Below are positions 49,520 through 56,400 of a DNA stretch of 56,400 nt, in pieces. The position numbers and the translations under genes were made by a program. The stretch comes from Rhizobium phaseoli (GTDB lineage Bacteria > Pseudomonadota > Alphaproteobacteria > Rhizobiales > Rhizobiaceae): assembly GCF_003985125.1 (NCBI RefSeq), contig NZ_ML133593.1, positions 1-56,400 of the forward strand, in the 5' to 3' direction. Within the stretch, counting starts at the first letter, position 1; each line of letters starts with the position of its first letter. Below the pieces are notes generated by a model. The model worked only from the letters and a program-made list of their open reading frames with translations. It was not told the DNA's origin and ran no database searches.

Positions 49520-50507
49520 GAATCTTGCGCCTGCGCATCGCGTGGCGGCACCAGCTTCACCCCACCCTCCGTCGTCCTCCGGCTTGACCCGAGGACCTAC
49601 GCAGGCCTCGTCCATTGCGGCCATGGATTCCAGGCTCAAGGCCTGGAATGACGGAGGGTGGGGAGGGCCATCGGCAAGAGGCGCAACGCCGGGCTATTCC
49701 CTCACAATCGGCGGATTTGTCGCGGAGCTCACCCCACCCTCCGTCGTCCTCGAGCTTGACCCGAGGACCCACGCCGGCCTCGTCGGCTGTGGCCATGGAT
49801 TCCAGGCTCAAGGCCTGGAATGACGGAGGGTGGGGAGGGCCATCGGCAAGAGGCGCTACGCCGGGCTATTCCCCCACAATCGCTGGATTTGTCGCGGAGC
49901 TCGCCCCACCCCTCCGTCGTCCTCGGGCTTGACCGGGGCTTGACCGGAGGCCCCACGCCGGCCTCGTCGGCTGTGGTCATGGATTCCAGGCTCAAGGCCT
50001 GGAATGACGGAGGTAGGGAGGGCCATCGGCAAGAGGCGCTCCGCCGGGCTATTCCCTCAGAATCGCCGGATTTGTCGCGGCGCTCGCCCCACCCTCCGTC
50101 GTCCTCGGGCTTGACCGTAGGACCCACGCCGGCCTCCTCGGCTGTGGCCATGGATTCCAGGCTCAAGGCCTGGAATGACGGAGGTGGGGAGGGCCATCGG
50201 CAAGGGGCTGCAACGCCGCTGCTATTCTCGCACCATCGCCGGATTTGTCGCGGAGCTCACCCCACCCTCCGTCGTCCTCGGGTTTGACCCGAGGACCCAT
50301 GACGGTCTCCTCGGCTGCGGCCATGGATTCCAGGTTCGAGGCCCTGAAATGCCGGAGGTTGGAGGGGCCATCGGCAAGAGACGCAACTGCGTTGGGGGTG
50401 GAAGACGGCGAGGTGGCTGTCCCCTGGTGCCGCTTATCAACGTTACGGAATTGACCGCACGGCGGCGGGTTGCGAAGATCTCCGTCTATCAGCAACGAGA
50501 GGTTGGC
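49520..50507. other. 988-nt repeat-filled intergenic region
   Basis: It is mostly the second 173-bp repeat array; the last 115 nt lead into the monooxygenase gene. Open frames here come from the repeat and are not genes. Confidence 0.7.
49560..50390. repeat. tandem array of the 173-bp repeat, five copies
   Basis: The core CCTC-GGCTTGAC recurs at 49576, 49748, 49921, 50103 and 50276 (steps 172, 173, 182, 173). The longer step comes from a small duplicated GACCGGGGCTT. Units match those at 18356-18880. Confidence 0.87.
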
Positions 50508-50852
50508 ATGTCGATCGCGAGCTTACCTGCACCACCCTATTACGTCGTCTGTTTCTCATCGCAGCGAACGGAGGTCGAAGACGGTTACGGCGATGTCGGT
50601 GCTGCGATGGTGGAGCTGGCACAGCAGCAGCCCGGATTTCTGGGTTTCGAAAGCGCCCGCCGCGCTGACGGGTTCGGGATCATCAACTCTTATTGGCGCG
50701 ACGAGGACAGCATACGGGCATGGAAAGCGGTTGTCGATCACGTCGAAGCGCAACGCCGCGGCCGGGCGGACTGGTATAGGCGGTATGAAATCCGGGTCGC
50801 GCTCGTGCAACGCGCTTATGGATTCGAAGCCGAATCCGTCACACTGCGCTGA
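50508..50852 (+). CDS. antibiotic-biosynthesis-monooxygenase (ABM) fold protein
   Basis: A 114-residue ferredoxin-like protein (YYVVCFSSQRTE, AMVELAQQQPGFLGFESARR, INSYWRDEDSIRAWK, HVEAQRRGRADWY). These are the ABM domain signatures; such proteins are cofactor-free oxygenases or haem-degrading enzymes. The ATG at 50508 has GAGAGG upstream. Its 3' end overlaps the convergent hydrolase gene by 37 nt. Confidence 0.85.
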   Translation: MSIASLPAPPYYVVCFSSQRTEVEDGYGDVGAAMVELAQQQPGFLGFESARRADGFGIINSYWRDEDSIRAWKAVVDHVEAQRRGRADWYRRYEIRVALVQRAYGFEAESVTLR

Positions 50853-51700
50853 TCGTCGCCCCCGGTCCCGTCCGTGACGGCATCTTGGGGCCGGTTTTCT
50901 TTGAGCGCTTCCACGAAACCGATGACCTCGCCGACCATGCGATCGTTGAGGATATCGTTGTGACCCGCACCGTCATAGATCACCATCCGCTTGGGCTCGG
51001 GTGCGAGGCGGTACAGCGCCTCGCCTGATGAAAGCGGGATGCTGTCATCGAGCCGGCCGTGGAGGAACAGCTTCGGTTGTTTGACTTTGCCTATCCTGAG
51101 GTCCGAGCGAAAGGGATCCTTGAGCAGGAGCTCGGCCGGAAGGAACGGATAACGCGTCTGCGCAACCGACAGAACCGACAGGTAAGGAGAGACGAGAATG
51201 ACACCCGCGGCCGGCCGCTGCCCGGCGGTATTCACCGCAACGCCAGTGCCAAGTGAGCGGCCTAGCACAACGATCCCGCTTTTTGCCTGTGCCGAAAGCC
51301 AGTCGAAGGCGGCGATGCCGTCTGTCAGCAGGCCCTGCTCGCCGGGCGAGCCGGTCGATCCGGGATAGCCGCGATAGGAAATCGCCAACAACCCAATCCT
51401 CCGCGCGGACAGAGCCTGGGCGAGAAAGGCGTAATTGTCGACGCGGTCACCGTTTCCGAAAAACAGGAGCACGCAGGGCCTGTCGCTGTCGCCCCTGGTG
51501 TAGAGTGCCTGCAGCAGCTCTCCGTCGGGCGTCCTGATGTGGACCGTCTCGCCCCAGCTCGCCGGCTCCGGAAGAGCTGCGGCGCCGGCTCCGGGATACA
51601 GCATGGATCGCTGCGAGAAATAGACCACAGCCACGATCGCCATGTAGGCGATGACTGCCATCAGCGGCAAGATCAGCAAGTACCTTGTAGCGCTCACCAC
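50816..51700 (-). CDS. membrane-anchored alpha/beta hydrolase
   Basis: A 294-residue serine hydrolase anchored by one N-terminal helix (LLILPLMAVIAYMAIVAVVYF). The nucleophile elbow is GRSLGTG, the acid is likely in HGRLDDSIP and the His in GAGHND. It resembles the ABHD13/17-like group. The start is a GTG at 51700 with a weak ribosome site. It overlaps the ABM gene. Confidence 0.85.
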   Translation of the reverse strand: MVSATRYLLILPLMAVIAYMAIVAVVYFSQRSMLYPGAGAAALPEPASWGETVHIRTPDGELLQALYTRGDSDRPCVLLFFGNGDRVDNYAFLAQALSARRIGLLAISYRGYPGSTGSPGEQGLLTDGIAAFDWLSAQAKSGIVVLGRSLGTGVAVNTAGQRPAAGVILVSPYLSVLSVAQTRYPFLPAELLLKDPFRSDLRIGKVKQPKLFLHGRLDDSIPLSSGEALYRLAPEPKRMVIYDGAGHNDILNDRMVGEVIGFVEALKENRPQDAVTDGTGGDDQRSVTDSASNP

Positions 51701-51950
51701 TGACTATACCCGCCGGTTGGCCAATCCCCCGAACGCTTTGCAGCAACCGCGGCCGTTGCGGCGTGTTGTACTTAGCGTAGCGCGAATATAGGCACAAAGC
51801 GTTCCGATAGAGAAGGGGCGAGACACGATCACCGTCCTCAACAGGACCCAGACGTTTCCATTGAGCTGGGGTCCGCCCGCGACCCCGTAAATCACACATT
51901 ATCAGTCGCTTGCGCGATCGGTCCCAGGAACTTTTGCCGGCCTGTCGGGT

Positions 51951-52856
51951 TTGCTGCGCATGTTGAAGAAGCACTTCATCCAGCCCAGACTGGGCACGAT
52001 CGAGGTCATCGATGACCAACAGGTTCATTTCCTTGAAAGCGGCTCGCCAAACGGAAGCCCGGTTGTTGTTCTGCATGGCTGTGGCAGTCTGGCGCAGGAG
52101 GTGCTGCTTCCTCTCGAAAACAGCCATCACCGGCTGATTGCCATCGATCGTCCTGGATACGGACTGAGTTCCCCGCTGCCGCCTGAGGAACGGGGTCCGC
52201 TCGGACAGTCTTTCTGGCTTGAGCGCTTTCTCGAGACCTTGGAGGCCGGACCTGTAACGATCGTCGCCCATTCGATCGGCAGTGCTTCGGCCCTTCATCT
52301 GGCTACCCGCAGACCTGAGCTTTTAAAAGCGCTGCTGTTGATCTCGCCTTGCTGCAGTCCGCTTCCCCCGAGGCCCTTGATCTTGTTGCGCGCCGCGGTT
52401 GCGCCGTTGATAGGGCCGGCGATCCGCCGCCACATCATGCCCCGCTGGGCCTCCTTCTTTCTCCGGCACGGACTTCGGTCATCATCATTGCCCAATGCTC
52501 TTCCCGCCCATCTGAAGATGTTGCCCGCCGGCCATATGATCCGGGCAAGCGCGATCGAGGCGATGGCCGACGAGTTGCGCGCTTTCAACCGGGACATGGC
52601 GCTGCTGGCAGGCGAGCCCCGGCAGCTTCCCGTCCATGTGCTCTTCGGCTCGCAAGATCTTATCGTCGATCCCGACCGGCACATCGGCTGGCTTCGGCAA
52701 CGATATCCCCGCCTTCTTTTGAAACGCCTTGAAGGGGTCGGCCATATGCCGCATCACGTCGCCCCGGCCGTGGTGGTGCGGATGCTGAACGCGATCGTCG
52801 AGGAGCCTTCTCCCTTCCCGGCGGCCCAGCCTGGGCCATTGACGGATGTCGCGTAG
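51951..52856 (+). CDS. alpha/beta hydrolase
   Basis: A 301-residue cytosolic hydrolase: the oxyanion LHGCGSLAQEV, nucleophile elbow AHSIGSA, acid in FGSQDLIVD and His in GVGHMPHH. The substrate is unknown. It precedes the AAC(3)-like gene by about 180 nt on the same strand. Confidence 0.82.
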   Translation: MLRMLKKHFIQPRLGTIEVIDDQQVHFLESGSPNGSPVVVLHGCGSLAQEVLLPLENSHHRLIAIDRPGYGLSSPLPPEERGPLGQSFWLERFLETLEAGPVTIVAHSIGSASALHLATRRPELLKALLLISPCCSPLPPRPLILLRAAVAPLIGPAIRRHIMPRWASFFLRHGLRSSSLPNALPAHLKMLPAGHMIRASAIEAMADELRAFNRDMALLAGEPRQLPVHVLFGSQDLIVDPDRHIGWLRQRYPRLLLKRLEGVGHMPHHVAPAVVVRMLNAIVEEPSPFPAAQPGPLTDVA

Positions 52857-53032
52857 AGCCTGGAGATCCGCCGCAATTGCACCTTGGCCATCGGCCTAAG
52901 GGGTCGACGACGATCTCCGTAACTCAGGCTGCAATGCGGTCCCGCTCACCAATCGATTTTCTTCGGCAAGGGTCTGCCGCCGCGTGGGAGAAGGAGATTG
53001 ACTCCGGCCGGCGACGCCATGATCTTCGGCCG

Positions 53033-53848
53033 ATGACCGTCCCGCATTTTCACACGCGCCTCTCGCTCGGCCAGGATCTCCATGAGCTCGGCCTGCGCCC
53101 CGGCGACATGGTCATGGTGCACGCCGCAATGAGCAAGGTCGGGCTTCTGCTGAGCGGCCCCGACGTGCTGATCGATGCGCTGCGCGACGTGGTGGGGCTT
53201 TCCGGCACGATCGTCGCCTATACCGACTGGAACGGCGCCTATGACGAATTGCTCGACGGTGATGGACGGGTTCCCGAGGGGTGGCGGCCCCATATCGCGC
53301 CCTTCGATCCGGCTCTCTCCAGGGCCATTCGCGACAATGGCGTGTTCCCAGAATTCCTGCGAACGACGCCGGGAGCGCGGCGCAGCGGCAATCCCGGCGC
53401 CTCTATTGCGGCAGTCGGCGCGGGGGCCGATTGGCTGACCGCCGACCACCCGCTCGACTATGGCTATGGCGAGGGCTCCCCGCTCGCCAAACTGGTGGAG
53501 GCGGGCGGCAAGGTGCTGATGGTCGGAGCGCCGCTCGACACCATGACCCTGCTCCATCATGCCGAGCATCTCGCGCAAATTCCAGGCAAGCGCCTGCGCC
53601 GATATGAGGTGCCCTTTGCAACGCCGGCCGGCACTGTCTGGCGCATGCTGGAGGAATTCGACACCGGCGATCCTGTTGTGGCCGGGCTTGAAAGCGATTA
53701 TTTCGCCGGCATCGTCGCCGAATTCCTGGCCGGCGGGCATGGGGCGCAAGGGCTGGTCGGCGAAGCGCCATCGGTGCTGGTCAATGCGGCTTCGATCTGC
53801 CGCTTCGCTGTCGCCTGGCTGGAGCAGCATGTTCGGCCCGAGCGCTGA
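53033..53848 (+). CDS. aminoglycoside N(3)-acetyltransferase-like protein (AAC(3) family)
   Basis: A 271-residue protein of the Antibiotic_NAT family: RLSLGQDLHELGLRPGDMVMVHAAMSKVG at the N-terminus, PDVLIDALRDVVG, TDWNGAY and HHAEHLAQIPGKR. The family acetylates the 3-amino group of aminoglycosides with acetyl-CoA; many genomic copies act on other amines. I chose the ATG at 53033 because family members start there; the frame is open to 52877. Actual resistance is not established. Confidence 0.83.
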   Translation: MTVPHFHTRLSLGQDLHELGLRPGDMVMVHAAMSKVGLLLSGPDVLIDALRDVVGLSGTIVAYTDWNGAYDELLDGDGRVPEGWRPHIAPFDPALSRAIRDNGVFPEFLRTTPGARRSGNPGASIAAVGAGADWLTADHPLDYGYGEGSPLAKLVEAGGKVLMVGAPLDTMTLLHHAEHLAQIPGKRLRRYEVPFATPAGTVWRMLEEFDTGDPVVAGLESDYFAGIVAEFLAGGHGAQGLVGEAPSVLVNAASICRFAVAWLEQHVRPER

Positions 53849-53965
53849 GCGGCCGGCACCCCGTGGCCGGCGGCGCTCGCTTCCGCCCCGGCTTCTTTCC
53901 TCACGGAACAAATTCCCCATGGCGATGTTGGTATGGCGATAAGCACAAGACCATGGGAGGAAACC

Positions 53966-54325
53966 ATGCATAAGTCTCTTCACTTCATACTGGTCGGGCT
54001 GGCCGCCATGAGCGGCCTCACCATCGCCCCGACCATTGCCGCCGCGCAGGATATGGAATTGCGCATCGGCCCCGGCGGGGTCGGCGTCTACGACCGCGAC
54101 CGCGACCGCGATCGCTACGATCGTTACGGCCGCTATGACCGTTACGACCGCCGCGGCCCACGCGGCTGCGATCCCGGTGACGCGCTCGACATTGCCCGCA
54201 GCGAAGGCCTTCGCCGCGCCCAGATCGTCCGCATCTCGTCGCGCAGCATCGTCGTCCAGGGGATGACGCGCCGCGGACCGGAACGCATGGTCTTCGCCAA
54301 CCGGCGCGGTTGCCCGGAAATCTGA
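53966..54325 (+). CDS. small exported protein with Asp-Arg-Tyr repeats
   Basis: A 119-residue protein. A signal peptide (MHKSLHFILVGLAAMSGLT, cleavage near residue 28) precedes a low-complexity stretch of DRDR and RYDRYD units and a C-terminal conserved part (GDALDIARSEGLRRAQIVRISSRSIVVQGM). GGAGGAAACC precedes the ATG. It is common in rhizobia as a periplasmic protein of unknown role. Confidence 0.78.
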   Translation: MHKSLHFILVGLAAMSGLTIAPTIAAAQDMELRIGPGGVGVYDRDRDRDRYDRYGRYDRYDRRGPRGCDPGDALDIARSEGLRRAQIVRISSRSIVVQGMTRRGPERMVFANRRGCPEI

Positions 54326-54488
54326 CTGTACGAAAAATAAAACCGACCGCTCGGACGCTTCGGCGCGGCATTGCTCCGTGCAAAGCCGGCTGGCCGCGTG
54401 GACCGAGGCGGTTTTCTCGTCCGAATTGCCGAACAACAGATGCAGCGGTTCGCCTGAGCCGTGCTGACAATCACCGGAGGAATGCATC

Positions 54489-55022
54489 ATGATGAGTGGT
54501 CAATTGAAGGCGCTTCTCGCCGTTCTTGCCGTTGCCGGCTACCAGAACAGGGACAAGATCGGCGAACTGCTGCGCGGCCTGCAGAACCCGCAGCCATCCG
54601 GCGCGGGAGGCGAGCAGCCGGGCGGTCTCGGCGGCATGCTCGGCAGGCTCGGCGGTTCCGGCGGCCTGGGTGGCCTGCTCGGCGGCCTGACCTCCGGCGG
54701 CATCGTCAGCGGCGGTCTCGGCGATCTCCTGAAGACGTTCCAGCAGAACGGCCACGGCGACAAGATGGAATCCTGGGTGCGCCCCGGCCAGAATGCCGAG
54801 ATCAATGACGGCGAGCTCGCCGAAGCGCTCGGCCCCGATGTCTTGAACGAGATCGCCCGGAACACCGGCCTGTCGCATGAGGAAATCCTCGGGCGGCTGA
54901 GCCGCGATCTGCCCAAGGCCGTCGACGACCTGACGCCGGAAGGGAAAGTGCCGAGCGCCGAGGAGGCGTTTCGGTCTTCGGCGAGCCAGGCGACAAGCTC
55001 CGGCCGGCCGAGCGGGGTTTAG
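54489..55022 (+). CDS. YidB-like / DUF937 family protein
   Basis: A 177-residue protein. The N-terminus has a short hydrophobic stretch, then a Gly-rich segment (GGLGGMLGRLGGSGGLGGLLGG) and the YidB core (VRPGQNAEINDGELAEALGPDVLNEIARNTGLSHEEILGRLSRDLPKAVDDLTPEG). GGAGG lies 9 nt before the ATG. The function is unknown. Confidence 0.87.
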   Translation: MMSGQLKALLAVLAVAGYQNRDKIGELLRGLQNPQPSGAGGEQPGGLGGMLGRLGGSGGLGGLLGGLTSGGIVSGGLGDLLKTFQQNGHGDKMESWVRPGQNAEINDGELAEALGPDVLNEIARNTGLSHEEILGRLSRDLPKAVDDLTPEGKVPSAEEAFRSSASQATSSGRPSGV

Positions 55023-55106
55023 TGTGGGGAGGCATGGGTGCCGGACACGCGGGGTCGCGGACATGGCCTCAGTCGGCCCTGATCTGCCCCGCGCACGCCA
55101 AGAGTT

Positions 55107-55961
55107 CTACCTTCCCAGATATCTGCGAAGAAACGCGTAAACGCTGCGGATCGATTTTCCCGCAGCGTCGGGATTGTATTTTTCGATATGACCCAAAACC
55201 CGCTTTCCGACCGCAAATTCCGGGGCATCGAAACCGTGATACGTGCCCTTGTAGATATCGAGTTCGATCGGCGGGCTATCGTCGCCGAGGCGGGCAAGCC
55301 TCTTCTGGCATCGTTCGGGCCGGCTCCAATTGTCACGCTCGCCTGTTAAAATCAGGCTCGGCACCGTCGCGTCGCCGCGGTCTGCGTCACAGGCGGGATA
55401 ATAGGCAATCGCTGCCTTGAACTTGCGCTCGACCAGCTGCTCGTAGCCTTCGATTTTCGTGGCATCCAGCGTCGCGGTGCCGCCCGCCGCAAAGCCCATC
55501 AAGGCGACGCGCCCGATATCGACGAAGCCTGATTGCGCCAGGAAATCCAAAGCGCCATAGGCGTCGAAGACGCGATCGGGAACACGGCATAGACACGTGT
55601 CGGCAAGGTTGCGGCTGGTAAAGCTGTCGACAACAAGCACGACATAACCCCACGAGACCAGCCGTTTCGGCCAAAGCTCCCTGACGCTCGCACGCAAGCC
55701 GTCGCATCCATGCATGACGACGACCGCCGGGAAGGGGCCATCGCCCGGAGGCCGCGACAAATATCCGAGCAGCGGCGTGCCTTGCGGCTGAGGCAGAATT
55801 TCCCCCAGTTCCCGGGCTTTGCGGATGCGAAACGGGCTGAGCTTGACCGGCACGCTTTCGAACCGCACCAATTCCTCGGCCTTGGCCGGGGCCTCGGGCA
55901 CGGTGACGGCGAATGCGGCAAAGCACAGAAAAAGTCCCGCGGTTTTCACAGGCTTCTCCAC
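55107..55961 (-). CDS. exported dienelactone-hydrolase-like protein lacking the nucleophile
   Basis: A 284-residue periplasmic protein (signal peptide, cleavage near residue 28). The fold is that of dienelactone hydrolases (VVMHGCDGLRASVRELWPKRLVSWGYVVLVVDSF; acid in ILTGERDNW, His in TYHGFD). The nucleophile elbow reads G156-F-A158-A-G, so the catalytic Ser/Cys is replaced by Ala. It may be non-catalytic or use another residue. Confidence 0.83.
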   Translation of the reverse strand: MEKPVKTAGLFLCFAAFAVTVPEAPAKAEELVRFESVPVKLSPFRIRKARELGEILPQPQGTPLLGYLSRPPGDGPFPAVVVMHGCDGLRASVRELWPKRLVSWGYVVLVVDSFTSRNLADTCLCRVPDRVFDAYGALDFLAQSGFVDIGRVALMGFAAGGTATLDATKIEGYEQLVERKFKAAIAYYPACDADRGDATVPSLILTGERDNWSRPERCQKRLARLGDDSPPIELDIYKGTYHGFDAPEFAVGKRVLGHIEKYNPDAAGKSIRSVYAFLRRYLGR

Positions 55962-56110
55962 CCGTGTGATCGACGGCTGCCAGTATAATCCTCGATCATC
56001 ATGGATGGTATTGCTTGCCGCCCGAGTCCTGATTTCAGGAGCTGTGCAGCAAAGCTCACTGCCTTGTTTTCTTCTGCGCCCCGACTAAGGTGCCGGTGGG
56101 ATTTGATGGC

Positions 56111-56278
56111 ATGATTTGGGGTGGGCGAGTGCGTTTCCTGGCAGCTGCGGTGATTGCAATCCTGATGAGCGGGGAGGGGGCGGCCGCGTGTCCTCTCAAT
56201 GACACGTTGAAGCTCTGCGTGCTGAATGGCCAAAACCTGGCTGCCTTGCACAGCGGTGTGGAACAAGGCGATTGGTAA
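56111..56278 (+). pseudogene. small exported ORF cut by an IS66-family element
   Basis: A 55-codon frame with a signal-like N-terminus (RVRFLAAAVIAILMSGEGAAA) and a short Cys-containing mature part (CPLNDTLKLCVLNG). Its stop codon TAA is part of the GTAAGC tip of the insertion sequence, so the original gene probably continued. The start is uncertain. Confidence 0.4.
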
Positions 56279-56400
56279 GCCCACGGTGAAGGCCGTCTTG
56301 CGATAGAGGGCTTCTGACTGCCAGTCCTAGTGGTAACACTAGGAGTAGTCATATGACGAAGCATCCAATTGAGGTGATCACGTCTGTAGAGCGCCGTCGG
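56275..56400 (+). mobile_element. left end of an IS66-family insertion sequence
   Basis: GTAAGC at 56275 is the standard terminal sequence of IS66 elements, followed 72 nt later by a start codon reading MTKHPIEVITSVERRR, which matches the accessory TnpA of IS66 elements in rhizobia. The element runs past the window edge. Confidence 0.75.
56353..56400 (+). CDS. tnpA: IS66-family TnpA (partial, runs off the window)
   Basis: The first 16 codons (MTKHPIEVITSVERRR) fit the start of the small IS66 TnpA protein, which precedes TnpB and the transposase TnpC. The rest lies beyond 56400. Confidence 0.65.
   Translation, partial: MTKHPIEVITSVERRR

Noticed and set aside
52946..54490. 514-codon minus-strand frame opposite the AAC(3)-like gene
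   Set aside because: Shadow frame crossing two supported plus-strand genes.

Overview
The window looks like a chromosomal segment of a fast-growing Rhizobium (R. leguminosarum/etli type). Coding DNA is GC-rich, the intergenic spaces carry RIME-like palindromes and a 173-bp repeat common in such genomes, there is an alpha-r14-type small RNA, and several small families typical of rhizobia are present (DUF982, GFA, DUF2277, YidB-like). The assignment comes from reading the sequence only; no database search was run.

Layout. (1) 0.36-6.2 kb: a betaine-type catabolic cluster (periplasmic binding protein, HpbD-like enolase-superfamily epimerase, MDR oxidoreductase) divergent from a GcvA-like LysR regulator, then a TetA-like exporter. 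(2) 7.4-10.3 kb: a 991-residue protein joining an aminotransferase half (SerC-like) to a 2-hydroxyacid dehydrogenase half (SerA-like). (3) 11.4-18.3 kb: an accessory region next to tRNA-Pro(CGG). It has a low-GC class II Fic gene behind two tandem palindromes, then a phage-like block: an S24/CI-like repressor, five matching operator-like palindromes, and a compact run of small genes with ATGA overlaps. (4) 18.3-27.1 kb: a 173-bp tandem repeat array, small membrane proteins, a secreted beta-propeller-like protein and a 1739-residue secreted RTX protein with thirteen 98-residue repeats. (5) 27.4-33.1 kb: a GFA protein, an SLC13 permease, a small P-loop kinase, and a SulP transporter coupled to a beta-carbonic anhydrase. 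(6) 33.3-38.5 kb: a lower-GC accessory region with two SRAP (abasic-site shielding) proteins, a glycosyltransferase, a small operon preceded by a consensus alphaproteobacterial LexA box, and a decayed N-terminal piece of an ATP-dependent DNA ligase. (7) 38.6-56.4 kb: mostly ordinary single genes (NIPSNAP, MFS/AraC pair, cytochrome c, PHB-depolymerase-like esterase, cyclase-TPR protein, ArsR/SDR pair, hydrolases, AAC(3)-like acetyltransferase), with an alpha-r14-type sRNA at 44.4 kb, a second 173-bp repeat array at 49.6-50.4 kb, and the left end of an IS66-family element cutting a small ORF at 56.27 kb.

How parts work together. The betaine genes probably import an N-methylated proline or glycine compound and epimerise or oxidise it under LysR control. 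SulP plus carbonic anhydrase looks like a bicarbonate or sulfate uptake unit. The LexA box, zinc-ribbon protein, SRAP protein and ligase fragment suggest an SOS-controlled DNA-damage module. The repressor block looks like a prophage control region whose structural genes are gone. The most novel signals are the SRAP reading frame with an internal start, the repressor operator set, the Fic tandem palindromes and the SerC-SerA fusion.
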